From the NCBI GenBank assembly GCA_009773455.1, contig WSXU01000017.1, positions 1 through 64,000 on the forward strand: a stretch of DNA of 64,000 nucleotides, written 5' to 3'. This DNA is from Bacteroidota bacterium. Its GTDB lineage: Bacteria; Bacteroidota; Bacteroidia; Bacteroidales; Lentimicrobiaceae. Below the pieces are notes generated by a model. That model was given only the letters and a program-made list of their open reading frames with translations. It made no database searches and had not been told where the DNA came from. Below are positions 37,534 to 45,907 of the stretch, one piece after another. Each line of letters opens with the position of its first letter. Position 1 is the first letter of the stretch. Position numbers and translations under genes: made by a program.

Positions 37534-37548
37534 TTGTATTAATTACAA
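37534..37548. promoter_or_regulatory. PerR-type operator upstream of perR-dps
   Basis: TTGTATTAATTACAA is a 7-1-7 near-palindrome close to the PerR box consensus (TTATAATnATTATAA). A second AT-rich palindrome, GTAATATTTATTAC, lies at 37553-37566. Both lie within 55 bp of the perR start, so autoregulation and control of dps are likely. Confidence 0.6.
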
Positions 37549-37584
37549 CATAGTAATATTTATTACCTTAAATTAAAATTAACA

Positions 37585-38031
37585 ATGGAATCTCATCCGT
37601 CAATCATCAGGAAACTGAATGCAGCAGGGCTTAGGATTACCCCTCAAAGGGTATCTGTATTGCAGACGCTGATGAAACTCAGGAGTCATCCGACGGCCGA
37701 TGAGCTGTACACCGCTGTCTCTTCGGTTATGCCCGGACTCTCCCCTACCACGATCTATAATACCCTGGATACTTTTGCTGAAAAGGGACTGGTAATCAGG
37801 GTAAAGACTGAAACAGACGTGATGCGGTATGATGCCAATACCGGGCATCATCATCATCTGTACAGCCGGGATTCAGACAGGATGGAAGACTACACTGACC
37901 CCGAACTCGACAGCCTGCTGGCAGATTATTTCAGCCGGCGGCAGATTGAAGGATTCAGGGTGAGCGACATCCGGCTTCAGCTGATGGGCGACTTTGATGT
38001 AAACAAACAACAAAAAACAAACAACAAATAA
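37585..38031 (+). CDS. perR: Fur-family regulator, PerR-like
   Basis: A 148-aa Fur-fold protein. The winged helix covers about 1-85 (LRITPQRVSVLQTL, HPTADELYTAV, LSPTTIYNTLDTFAEKGLV). The metal-sensing region contains the DANTGHHHHLYSRD motif. The CxxC structural zinc pairs of classical Fur and PerR are absent; no cysteine is present in the protein. It is placed 11 bp before dps and behind a PerR-like box, which argues for peroxide sensing. Cys-less PerR-like members are known in Bacteroidota. A Fur or other specificity cannot be excluded. Confidence 0.85.
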   Translation: MESHPSIIRKLNAAGLRITPQRVSVLQTLMKLRSHPTADELYTAVSSVMPGLSPTTIYNTLDTFAEKGLVIRVKTETDVMRYDANTGHHHHLYSRDSDRMEDYTDPELDSLLADYFSRRQIEGFRVSDIRLQLMGDFDVNKQQKTNNK

Positions 38032-38042
38032 ATTATCAAAAA

Positions 38043-38519
38043 ATGAAAAAGATGAACAGAATAGGTCTTGATGAGGCCGGATCGGCTCAGCTGATCGAAA
38101 AACTGAATGATCTCCTGGCCAACTACCAGGTCTTTTACCAGAATGCCCGCGGATTTCACTGGAACATCAAGGGGGATAAATTCTTTGAACTCCATCTGAA
38201 ATTTGAAGAGTTATACAACGACCTCCAGATCAAGATAGATGAAATCGCTGAGCGTATCCTTACGCTTGGCGGAACGCCCATACATTCATTCGCAGGATAC
38301 CTGAAGACAGCCGAAATCAAGCCAATGGAGAATCAAACCAACGGACCGGTCTGCGTTGGGCATATACTTGATGCCTTTGCGATTCTCCTGGTGAAGGAAC
38401 GCGAAATACTGAATCTGAGTGCCGGACTCAACGATGAAGGCACCAATGCCATGGCCAGCGATTACATCCGCGAAAAAGAGAAACTTGTCTGGATGTACTC
38501 GGCCTTCCTTGGAAAATAG
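38043..38519 (+). CDS. dps: Dps-family DNA-protecting ferritin
   Basis: A 158-aa four-helix ferritin-like protein. The ferroxidase-site residues are seen in ARGFHWNIKGDKFFELHLKFEELY (His and Asp/Glu) and IDEIAERILTLGG. Dps stores iron and protects DNA from hydrogen peroxide. It sits in an operon with perR (11-bp gap) behind a PerR-type operator, a classic peroxide-stress arrangement. Confidence 0.95.
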   Translation: MKKMNRIGLDEAGSAQLIEKLNDLLANYQVFYQNARGFHWNIKGDKFFELHLKFEELYNDLQIKIDEIAERILTLGGTPIHSFAGYLKTAEIKPMENQTNGPVCVGHILDAFAILLVKEREILNLSAGLNDEGTNAMASDYIREKEKLVWMYSAFLGK

Positions 38520-38533
38520 TGAATTACCAGGCA

Positions 38534-38585
38534 CTTACATCTGTTTATGGACTTCCGCAATGGATGATCACTGAACAGATGTAAG
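38534..38585. repeat. 12-bp inverted repeat after dps
   Basis: CTTACATCTGTT and AACAGATGTAAG are exact complements, 28 bp apart. There is no T-run, so it is not a standard terminator. It could be a structured 3' UTR. Confidence 0.6.
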
Positions 38586-38818
38586 ATTGCCATGGCCAAC
38601 TCAACCAACACAATCAGCGTTTCAGTTTCAGCAAAAGATGGACATTTTTCTTCCACACTCAAACACAACAGACTGTTTACCGGTTATATTATCCCATCTG
38701 CTGCATCCTCCCTTACGGACCCTGGCAGGTACTTTTTTTGAACCCGCCCAGAGCGGTTAATCTTTAAGCCAGCCGCAGGCTGGAAAACTTTAAACTTTGA
38801 ACCGCATGTTGCTGATAA

Positions 38819-38873
38819 ACTTTGATCTTTAACTTTGAGCTTTAAACTTTGAACTTTATACCTGGAGCTTTAA
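38819..38873. repeat. Degenerate heptamer repeat (ACTTTGA-type)
   Basis: Eight consecutive units, seven of 7 bp and one of 6 bp: ACTTTGA, TCTTTA, ACTTTGA, GCTTTAA, ACTTTGA, ACTTTAT, ACCTGGA, GCTTTAA. The array ends 12 bp before the nfo start. A small hairpin, CCAGCCGCAGGCTGG, lies upstream at about 38769-38783. Confidence 0.85.
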
Positions 38874-38884
38874 TCTTATAAATT

Positions 38885-39736
38885 ATGAAATACATCGGAG
38901 CCCACGTTAGTGCGTCAGGAGGCGTTGAAAACGCCCCTGTGAATGCAGCTGCCATCGGTGCAAAAGCCTTCGCCCTTTTTACCAAAAACCAGCGTCAGTG
39001 GGTCAGTGCTCCTCTGACGGAAACCAGTATCGCAAAATTTAAAGAAAACTGCATCAAACATGGGTATGAGCCATGGCAGATATTGCCACACGACAGCTAC
39101 CTGATCAACCTGGGACATGCCGGAAAGGAAGAACTGGCAAAGTCGAGAGCTGCTTTTCTCGATGAAATGCAACGTTGTGAGCAGTTGGGCCTCGACCGGC
39201 TCAATTTCCACCCCGGCAGCCACCTGAAGCTGGTCACTCCGGACGAAAGTCTGAAAATCATCGCCGAATCGATCAACATCACCCTTGACAAAACCAAAGG
39301 TGTGACGGCTGTCATTGAAAATACGGCAGGCCAGGGAACCAACCTCGGTTATGCATTTGAGCAGATCAGGTTTATCATCAATCTGGTTGAAGATAAGAGC
39401 CGGGTCGGGGTCTGCCTCGACACCTGCCATACCTTTACCGCAGGCTACGATTTGATTACTCCAGAAGGATACGATGAAACCTTCAGACAATTCGACAATA
39501 TCATTGGCTTTGGATACCTGAGGGGTATTCACCTCAACGACAGCATGAAGCCGCTGGGCAGCCATGTCGACCGGCACGACAGCATCGGAAAAGGCTTCCT
39601 GGGCAATGATGTTTTCAAACGAATCATGAACGACCCGAGGTTTGATAACCTGCCCATCATACTTGAAACACCTAATGAAGACATCTGGGCAGAAGAAATA
39701 AGTATGCTTTACGGAATGGTTGATGGATTGTCTTAA
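38885..39736 (+). CDS. nfo: Deoxyribonuclease IV (AP endonuclease)
   Basis: Endonuclease IV cuts at abasic sites during base excision repair. The 283-aa length is normal. Typical motifs are [70 protein letters not shown] and ILETPNED. These contain the His, Glu and Asp ligands of the three-zinc site. It stands alone. The heptamer array lies directly against its 5' end, so its promoter is inside or overlapping that repeat. Confidence 0.96.
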   Translation: MKYIGAHVSASGGVENAPVNAAAIGAKAFALFTKNQRQWVSAPLTETSIAKFKENCIKHGYEPWQILPHDSYLINLGHAGKEELAKSRAAFLDEMQRCEQLGLDRLNFHPGSHLKLVTPDESLKIIAESINITLDKTKGVTAVIENTAGQGTNLGYAFEQIRFIINLVEDKSRVGVCLDTCHTFTAGYDLITPEGYDETFRQFDNIIGFGYLRGIHLNDSMKPLGSHVDRHDSIGKGFLGNDVFKRIMNDPRFDNLPIILETPNEDIWAEEISMLYGMVDGLS

Positions 39737-40152
39737 ACGAATGATTCTGCAGCGGTAACAACGGATTTTGCGTCCCCGCTTTTTATACCACCCACGACCT
39801 TCTTTATTTCCATAAGAGATATTACAGCTCCTCCTACAATGCTTTCTGAAATTAGATTAATGTAATCCGGCTGACTTTTGCCGGATTTCTGCTTTCAGTG
39901 GTACATATTTCCTTTAACGGGACTTTAATCAGAAAATAATATTATCGGACCTGACATTTTCACCTCCTAACAGGGGAAATTTCGAGGTTATTGTATTGAA
40001 AAACTGTAAGATAGAAATCTTTGAAAATCTACACAAGAAAGAATTTCATTTTTATTGGAAATCAGGGCAAATTAATATTCACATACGGAAAATCAGACAA
40101 TTTTCATCCGTACATTTGAGTAATGCTCTATGCTTAATAATGAATTGAAATT
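39737..40152. other. Intergenic region without recognisable gene
   Basis: AT-rich sequence between nfo and repeat copy 3. No open frame, tRNA or clear terminator was seen. Confidence 0.5.
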
Positions 40153-40355
40153 ATTATTGTCCGGTAATTTTCTAAAGTTACTATGTGATTCTTCACTTCA
40201 CTCCGTTACGTTCAGAATGACAAATCATTTGTTTTAGACGATGTGGGGTAGGTGGCGGTTTCGACACCTACCACCCCCTCCCTAATATCACACTCCTGAA
40301 CCCTTGTCATTCCGAACGAAGTGAGGAATCTCTGACAAATTAGCAGGATTATAAT
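40153..40355. repeat. Palindromic MITE/REPIN-like element, copy 3
   Basis: The left end ATTATTGTCCGGTAATTTTC matches copy 2. The left arm (40187-40221) has GATTCTTCACTTC...TTCAGAATGAC. The centre is a hairpin with GGTAGGTG/CACCTACC at 40247-40272. The right arm 40306-40330 is identical to the 25-bp right arm of copy 1. The right tail has AGGATTATAAT like copy 1. It ends about 20 bp before the start codon at 40376. Confidence 0.85.
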
Positions 40356-40375
40356 GATAATATAACCAATCGATC

Positions 40376-41953
40376 ATGAAAAACTCATCACTTTTTTTGT
40401 TGCTATCCCTGGTCTTCTCCTTCGTAGTTTCATCTTCTGCAGCCCAACAAACCGTTTTCAATAAAGTATACTACGATGATATGTCCGGGTTTCATACCCT
40501 GGGTTCCGACATCATGCCCGACCATGGTTATGTCATGGTTGGAAAAAAATATGACAACAGCGGACATATTATGAAGATTGATTCATCCGGAAATGTAGAA
40601 TGGACAAGGCAACTCAGCAAACCAGATCATTATAGTGAAATAAACGACGTAATCAGCAACCCGGATTCAACGATTGTAACTGCGGGTTTAGTAAATACTT
40701 CGTCGGAGCCCTTGCTGAATATAGTTAAATGGAGTAAAGCCGGGGATACATTATGGACAAGAAATCTGGATGGATTGGCTTCATTTTCATCGATCAGTAT
40801 CAGGAGATCATCAGCAGGAGGTTATTTCATTACTGCTTCAAACCAAAATTTTTATACACTTTCAAACAATACATCACAGATACTGAAACTTGATATAAAC
40901 GGAGAACTGGTTTGGTCAAAGACCTATCTATCTGATGATTACCTTATTTTTTTAAACGCAATTGATGAATTGCCTGATTTTAGTCTGATTTTAGCCGGAT
41001 ACGTCAAAAACAAGGAATCCAATGAATTTCATTTATTCATCTCCCATACCGATGAAGCCGGTATTCCTTTGTGGTCTGAGATGCTGGAAAACCCTGAAGG
41101 ATTTACATATTCCGAAGCATTTGATGTTTCAGTTACTCCTGAAGGATTTGTTGTTCTGGCAAAGGTAGCAGACAGAACAAGTCTTATTAAGACAGAATTC
41201 ACCGGTACTCCTCTCTGGTCCAGAACATATTCCTGGTCTGGTTGGTCAATGTGGACCGACACGAGTGGGAAAATCACCAGGTTGCCGGATGGAAGTTTTA
41301 TCATTGCCAGTGTAGGTTATATGGGTGAAATTACGAAAACTGATACATCAGGTTTCCCGGAATGGGTTCAGTCTGTTTTTATGGAAATTGTCGATGTGGT
41401 TCCATCCTCTGATGGTGGCTATACGGCATTCGGGAATGGCCCTATCCTTGGGGTTAAAACTGTTCCCAACTATATCCCCCAAATCGCAGCCTATAAAACC
41501 GACAGCGAAGGAAATGGTGGCAGTTGCGTCTATTCGCTTATACAGGAAATGCAGAATTATACAGCAACATTCAATTCTTTTAACATAGAGGCTTTTGATC
41601 TGGGGGCTGTATTAAGTTCAATCATAACAATCAACAGCTTTCCTGTTTTGGTCGAAGACACCTGCGTTGCATATGTAGGCGGGGTTAATAACCAGGAACC
41701 GGATAACAATTCGTTGCGAATCTTCCCGAATCCTGCAACTGACGTTTTCTCCATCGAAATCCCGGTTAATAATCCAAATAACTATGGACGTCTTGAAATC
41801 ATCAGTGAGGAAGGCCGGTTGGTATACACCTGCAACGATTTCACAAGCCTCAGCAATGGTATCAATCCTGGATATTTTCCCGAAGGAATTTACCTGGTCA
41901 GGCTGATTTCAGGCAACAATGATTATACCGGAAAGCTAATGATCAGGCATTGA
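40376..41953 (+). CDS. Secreted repeat protein with T9SS sorting domain
   Basis: A signal peptide (residues 1-24, ending SSAAQQ) leads into about 370 residues of short repeats with the patterns SSGNVEWTR, KAGDTLWTRNL, INGELVWSKTY and EAGIPLWSEM. These resemble a beta-propeller of PQQ- or delta-60-like blades. The C-terminal 75 residues are a type A T9SS sorting domain (LRIFPNPATDVFSIE to LMIRH). Export to the surface or medium is expected. Palindromic element copy 3 ends about 20 bp upstream, so its transcription start must lie in or against the element. Confidence 0.88.
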   Translation: MKNSSLFLLLSLVFSFVVSSSAAQQTVFNKVYYDDMSGFHTLGSDIMPDHGYVMVGKKYDNSGHIMKIDSSGNVEWTRQLSKPDHYSEINDVISNPDSTIVTAGLVNTSSEPLLNIVKWSKAGDTLWTRNLDGLASFSSISIRRSSAGGYFITASNQNFYTLSNNTSQILKLDINGELVWSKTYLSDDYLIFLNAIDELPDFSLILAGYVKNKESNEFHLFISHTDEAGIPLWSEMLENPEGFTYSEAFDVSVTPEGFVVLAKVADRTSLIKTEFTGTPLWSRTYSWSGWSMWTDTSGKITRLPDGSFIIASVGYMGEITKTDTSGFPEWVQSVFMEIVDVVPSSDGGYTAFGNGPILGVKTVPNYIPQIAAYKTDSEGNGGSCVYSLIQEMQNYTATFNSFNIEAFDLGAVLSSIITINSFPVLVEDTCVAYVGGVNNQEPDNNSLRIFPNPATDVFSIEIPVNNPNNYGRLEIISEEGRLVYTCNDFTSLSNGINPGYFPEGIYLVRLISGNNDYTGKLMIRH

Positions 41954-42204
41954 TTGTATCCCGGATTCCTGTAACCCGGTATCATTATAAAACCATTAAC
42001 AATCAACATCCTTACCTTCATTTTCAACCGGGCATCTGCACTACAGTATACAGATCCGGGTAACCAACAGAATAGCAGCAGCCCGGTGAAAACCAGGTTA
42101 CCGGTTCGCTAAAAATCGTAATTATGTGATGGAATTCGCTTAAGAAAGATGTAATTCCCCCGAAAAAAGCTGTAAAACAAATGGCAGCAGCCCAGGCCAG
42201 ACAG

Positions 42205-42243
42205 CACAAAGAGCAGGTTGACCTAAACAACCTGCTCTTTGTG
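42205..42243. terminator. Strong 16-bp hairpin between convergent genes
   Basis: CACAAAGAGCAGGTTG and CAACCTGCTCTTTGTG pair perfectly around ACCTAAA. It lies between the T9SS gene ending at 41953 and the mini-protein ending at 42318 and probably terminates one or both. The rest of 41954-42317 has no gene. Confidence 0.75.
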
Positions 42244-42317
42244 AATTTAACACTTAAATCATTTAGCCAGAGCCTTCCCCTAAAAGTGACCCAACTTCAG
42301 ATTTTTAAGTATCTCTT

Positions 42318-42560
42318 TTACTCCTGTTTTTTATCAAAATAAACCCTTCGGGTACCATATAATGCGCTCAGACCAAGCAGGATTAACAATCCTCCTCCGA
42401 CAGGTGCATTTCCACCCTGGGGCGGAAGATTTGTGGTTTGTCCGTGTCCTTCAGCCGGTGGCGGCGGAGGCGGGCCACCCTGAGCATTGACTGAACCGGC
42501 ATTTAAAAGCAGGAATCCGCCTATAGCTGCAAGGATGAATATCTTTTTCGTTCTTTCCAT
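42318..42560 (-). CDS. PID-CTERM-like small secreted protein
   Basis: An 80-aa protein with an N-terminal signal peptide (MERTKKIFILAAIGGFLLLNAGSVNAQ). A Pro/Gly-rich linker with six prolines in a row follows. The C-terminal NAPVGGGLLILLGLSALYGTRRVY is a short motif, a hydrophobic span and a basic tail. This tripartite end resembles the PID-CTERM protein-sorting tails of Bacteroidota (from family knowledge), with PVGGG in place of the PID motif. No exosortase-like gene is in the window. It is last in a three-gene cluster after the 553-aa T9SS protein, with a 41-bp gap. Confidence 0.75.
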   Translation of the reverse strand: MERTKKIFILAAIGGFLLLNAGSVNAQGGPPPPPPAEGHGQTTNLPPQGGNAPVGGGLLILLGLSALYGTRRVYFDKKQE

Positions 42561-42601
42561 AATTCAAATTTTTATACCTGCTGATAAAATGCAGTTAACT
42601 T

Positions 42602-44263
42602 TCAAAGTACAATCTTGCTGCTGTATAAGGATTTGCCGTCTGAAACACTGACTACATAGACCCCCGCCGGATTACCCGACAGATCAATTTTAACCGAAGA
42701 TTTACCTTTGAATCCTGCCTTCTTCACCATTTGGCCGGTAAGGTTGCAGATGTAAATATCAAGGTCAGCCGGCTGATTTACAGATACTGAAACGATTTTG
42801 CCAAAGGCAACGATTTCAGGTCCGGAATCTTCAGCATTTTCAACAATACCAACCGGTGCGAACTGCAGATTGAACCTGTTGACATTGTCACCGTCAGCAG
42901 CATTAAAGTGGTAAACAGGATTGGCTATAAGATCCGTTACAATACCAGTAATCTTATCGGTCAGAAATAGCTGAATACCCGGCACCAGATTCTCTTTTGA
43001 AAGTTCAATGGTATAGGACGTTGCATTGTTTTTGACAAATCCAAGGTCAATGCTGCGGGTCGGGTCCAGATCAGGCAAAGTGTTTAATGACAGGTAATTA
43101 CCATCTGCATTTGAATACAGCATCGGGGCAAATCCTGCCATGAATTTTGAATCCAGGTCCAGGTCAAAACCATTGGTAGCGTTATTGTCAGCGCGGATAA
43201 TGGTTTCCTGTGCACTGTTACCTTCAGTTTCACGGGCTGTCAGAACAATAAAACCTGACGGTGCCGATTTAAGCCAGTTGGTCAGGTCATGAACCCGGGC
43301 ATTGGCCGGAATGGTCAATGTACCGGTCGTTGCTTCATCCACATAAACCATGATTCCATTCATGGCCGGAATGATGTTGTTATAATCCGTTGTCACATCC
43401 TTGTAGGACTTATCGGCTTCTACCCATATTTTGGCAGCAGCCCCCAGGTTGGTCTTTGTCCAGCTTCCGGTGCTCCAGTCCAATGCCGATGTAAAAGGAT
43501 TGCCTGCCAGATGCCATCCTTCGTAAGTATTGCCGCTTGTGTGCGTCAAACCATTGAGGGTAACAGAAGCATAATTCAGGTCTCCGTTGAATTCCTTCAC
43601 ATCGGTCTGCTCGTAAGCAACCAGATAACCCTGGCCGGGTGTGAACGAATTGATATTATTTCCGGCAACTTTTTGATTCAGCCAGTTATCGCTCAGGGCT
43701 GATTCACTCCAGGCATAGAAATCATAGTCGTTTCCTGCACCCGCTGGAGTCCATTCACCGCTGACAGACTGAGCAGCAACTGGTGATGAAAGCAGATGCC
43801 AGCCGTCGTTCCATTCCGACCAGGTTGCACCGATGATGCTCCGCTCGACCCTGCCCTGAACAGATGAACTGCTGTGAATCAATGATCCGTATCCCAGCGA
43901 CGTACTTTTAAGTATCAGGCCACCTGCACCAATCGTGTTTGAAAGCGTTCCGCTCACCGTCACCGGGGTATTTACATCAATGCTTACACCTCCTGTATTT
44001 GAAACGGTAAGATTATTGAAATCGGACAGTGATGTACCTGAGATCATTGCAGGGCTTGTGCCTGACATGGTAAAGGTTTCACCTCCTTTGGTGTATGTTC
44101 CGTTGTTGACGAGATTTCCATCGATCACCTCAATTGTTGCTGCGCCTGTAACAACTACCGTTGCACCGGAAGGTATATCTATTCCCTGGGCGTGGGCAGT
44201 AAATGGGATCACGAGTAAAAATGACAAATATCTTAACAGTTGAAGTATTTTTTTCATTTTCAT
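42602..44263 (-). CDS. Surface protein with T9SS sorting domain (middle gene of surface cassette)
   Basis: A signal peptide (to about residue 25, TAHAQ) is followed by an adhesin-like beta segment at about 26-130 (GATVVVTGAATIEVIDGNLVNNGTYTKGG). A large domain follows (about 150-400) with WHLLSSPVAAQSV, GQGYLVAYE, WHLAGNPFTSALDWS and NGIMVYVD. Its last part, NRFNLQFAPVGI, marks the end of this common Bacteroidota module. A diverged T9SS-type sorting domain (about 475-553) closes the chain without a clear YPNP motif. It lies 41 bp after the 243-aa gene and 41 bp before the mini-protein, so the three form an apparent operon. Confidence 0.85.
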   Translation of the reverse strand: MKMKKILQLLRYLSFLLVIPFTAHAQGIDIPSGATVVVTGAATIEVIDGNLVNNGTYTKGGETFTMSGTSPAMISGTSLSDFNNLTVSNTGGVSIDVNTPVTVSGTLSNTIGAGGLILKSTSLGYGSLIHSSSSVQGRVERSIIGATWSEWNDGWHLLSSPVAAQSVSGEWTPAGAGNDYDFYAWSESALSDNWLNQKVAGNNINSFTPGQGYLVAYEQTDVKEFNGDLNYASVTLNGLTHTSGNTYEGWHLAGNPFTSALDWSTGSWTKTNLGAAAKIWVEADKSYKDVTTDYNNIIPAMNGIMVYVDEATTGTLTIPANARVHDLTNWLKSAPSGFIVLTARETEGNSAQETIIRADNNATNGFDLDLDSKFMAGFAPMLYSNADGNYLSLNTLPDLDPTRSIDLGFVKNNATSYTIELSKENLVPGIQLFLTDKITGIVTDLIANPVYHFNAADGDNVNRFNLQFAPVGIVENAEDSGPEIVAFGKIVSVSVNQPADLDIYICNLTGQMVKKAGFKGKSSVKIDLSGNPAGVYVVSVSDGKSLYSSKIVL

Positions 44264-44304
44264 GTTCCTGGTTTATAAAGTGAAGAGCTCAAGAAGGAAT
44301 CATC

Positions 44305-45006
44305 TTATTTGACGTATTCAGTGTGGCTGCCAATGCCATCCATTTCGTAATGAACATCAAATGACAATAAGGCTGCATTGCCGGTTCCGCCTCCGCCATA
44401 GGTATCTGCAGCATCTGCTGATTTACGCCAGAAACGGCACATGATGATACCACTGATCTTATCCTGATCTGCTGTGGGGGTGATTGCTGAAAACGGAGTA
44501 ATGAAATGCTTGTCAACATCACCAACACCAATTGCGGCTGAACTTACAGTTTCTAAAACAGTATTCGGGAAAGCAATAGGCGTTGAAGCATTGTATTCAA
44601 CCCAGGAGTATTCGAATCCCCAAACCACAACACCTGTTGTAGCTGTTTGCGGTGACCAGTGAACATGCGGGTAAATGGTTGTACCTTCCTTCCAGTTATG
44701 AGGCAACTGAATTGAAAAAAACACCTCCTGTTCGTTTGATGAAGAAGATTGATTCTCGAAAGTAAATGTGTAGACACCTCTGCTTCCGCTCCCGTTATTC
44801 TTCATTGAAACAAACTGGGGGCTGTTTCCACTGCCTAACCTCACGGCTGTTACCGGAACCACAAGGTCGGTAAAGGCAGTTGCATTTCCATCCATTCTGA
44901 GCGTTCCGTCTGATTCAACCACAAGATTCGTGTTCAGTTTTACCTCCTGACCCATAAGGTTAAACCATAATCCGGAAATCAATAATAGTGTAAGAAACTT
45001 TTTCAT
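44305..45006 (-). CDS. Secreted jelly-roll-like protein (first gene of surface cassette)
   Basis: Starting at the ATG at 45006 gives a signal peptide (MKKFLTLLLISGLWFNLMGQ). A start at 45036 adds ten residues that do not fit a signal. The mature chain has the pattern IYPHVHWSPQTATTGVVVWGFEYSWVEY and a C-terminal LLSFDVHYEMDGIGSHTEY. These are reminiscent of beta-sandwich domains of phage structural proteins. No catalytic site is evident. It opens the three-gene surface cassette; no promoter consensus was recognised just upstream. Function unknown. Confidence 0.75.
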   Translation of the reverse strand: MKKFLTLLLISGLWFNLMGQEVKLNTNLVVESDGTLRMDGNATAFTDLVVPVTAVRLGSGNSPQFVSMKNNGSGSRGVYTFTFENQSSSSNEQEVFFSIQLPHNWKEGTTIYPHVHWSPQTATTGVVVWGFEYSWVEYNASTPIAFPNTVLETVSSAAIGVGDVDKHFITPFSAITPTADQDKISGIIMCRFWRKSADAADTYGGGGTGNAALLSFDVHYEMDGIGSHTEYVK

Positions 45007-45131
45007 AGCACAATGTTTTAAGAGTTGATATTTCAATTTGCAGTTATTTCAAATACAATGTTTTATAATTAATGTTTATAAAATTGAATAGTAACCCTAC
45101 TATGTTAAAATAATTTATTCCGGGCAACTTA

Positions 45132-45152
45132 AGTGTAAATATATTTTACATA
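45132..45152. promoter_or_regulatory. AT-rich palindrome, copy A (TGTAAATATATTTTACA core)
   Basis: The core has TGTAAA and TTTACA half-sites 5 bp apart. The full 21-bp segment is identical to 50854-50874. It lies in the divergent region between the surface cassette and the receiver gene. Its form suits a Crp/Fnr-family or similar dimeric regulator. Confidence 0.5.
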
Positions 45153-45433
45153 ATATCATTTTACAATATAGACATTACATCGGCACCTTTCAATAATGTA
45201 CCAAGAAGAACTGGAAGGATGTGTTTTAGATCACCGAACAGTCACTGATAGCCAGAAAATGATTGAGGATGCAACTGATTACCCCTGATGATTTACCGGA
45301 TTTTGATATCTCGCAAAATATTCGTAAATTCGGCCGATATTTTATTCAAATACCTGTATTTCCTTTTCTCCGGATAGTGATTAACATTCACAATACAGGC
45401 TATACTACTTTTACATTTCAACCATTCAGGACC

Positions 45434-45850
45434 ATGGCAGAGACTAATCCGTTGGAAACAACACCGAAAGAAGGCAGGCAGGTACAACCGGGCTATAAAA
45501 TACTTGTTGCGGAAGATGAAGAATCCAATTTCCGTTATGTTGAAAAGCTGCTGAAAAAAGCCGGATTTGATTTACTCAGAGCCAATAATGGACTTGAAGC
45601 CGTTGAATATGTAGAATTTGACAGCAATATCAACCTGATACTTATGGATATCAAAATGCCTGTCATGAATGGCGTTGAAGCAACCCGTGAGATCAAGAAG
45701 ATGAAACCGGAGATTCCCATCATTGCAACAACTGCCTTTGCTATTCCGGGAGATCGTGAAGTATTTCTGAATGCAGGGTGCGATGATTATATTCCAAAGC
45801 CCATCAGGGCCGGTGAATTGATAGATATGATAATGAACCACATTGCCTGA
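45434..45850 (+). CDS. Stand-alone response regulator receiver
   Basis: The ATG at 45434 gives 138 aa. The frame extends to 45263, but the extra 57 residues do not look like a domain and a TACTTTTA promoter-like element lies inside. The receiver has ILVAEDEESN, the phospho-Asp in LILMDIKMPVMNGVEA, T in ATTAF and K in YIPKPI. There is no output domain, as in CheY- or Spo0F-type shuttles. It converges with the PAS histidine kinase that follows, which may be its partner. A terminator separates the two. Confidence 0.92.
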   Translation: MAETNPLETTPKEGRQVQPGYKILVAEDEESNFRYVEKLLKKAGFDLLRANNGLEAVEYVEFDSNINLILMDIKMPVMNGVEATREIKKMKPEIPIIATTAFAIPGDREVFLNAGCDDYIPKPIRAGELIDMIMNHIA

Positions 45851-45877
45851 TTCCAGTGCATTGTAAGCCATCTTAAG

Positions 45878-45907
45878 AAAGTCCTGATCTTATCTGGGCT
45901 TTTTTTA
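45878..45907. terminator. Rho-independent terminator
   Basis: AAAGTCC pairs with GGGCTTT (one G-U pair) around an 11-nt loop, followed by seven T residues. It serves the receiver gene and overlaps the stop codon of the convergent kinase. Confidence 0.7.

Noticed and set aside
42024-42230. 68-codon minus-strand frame
   Set aside because: Overlaps the 16-bp terminator hairpin and has no supporting promoter or family.
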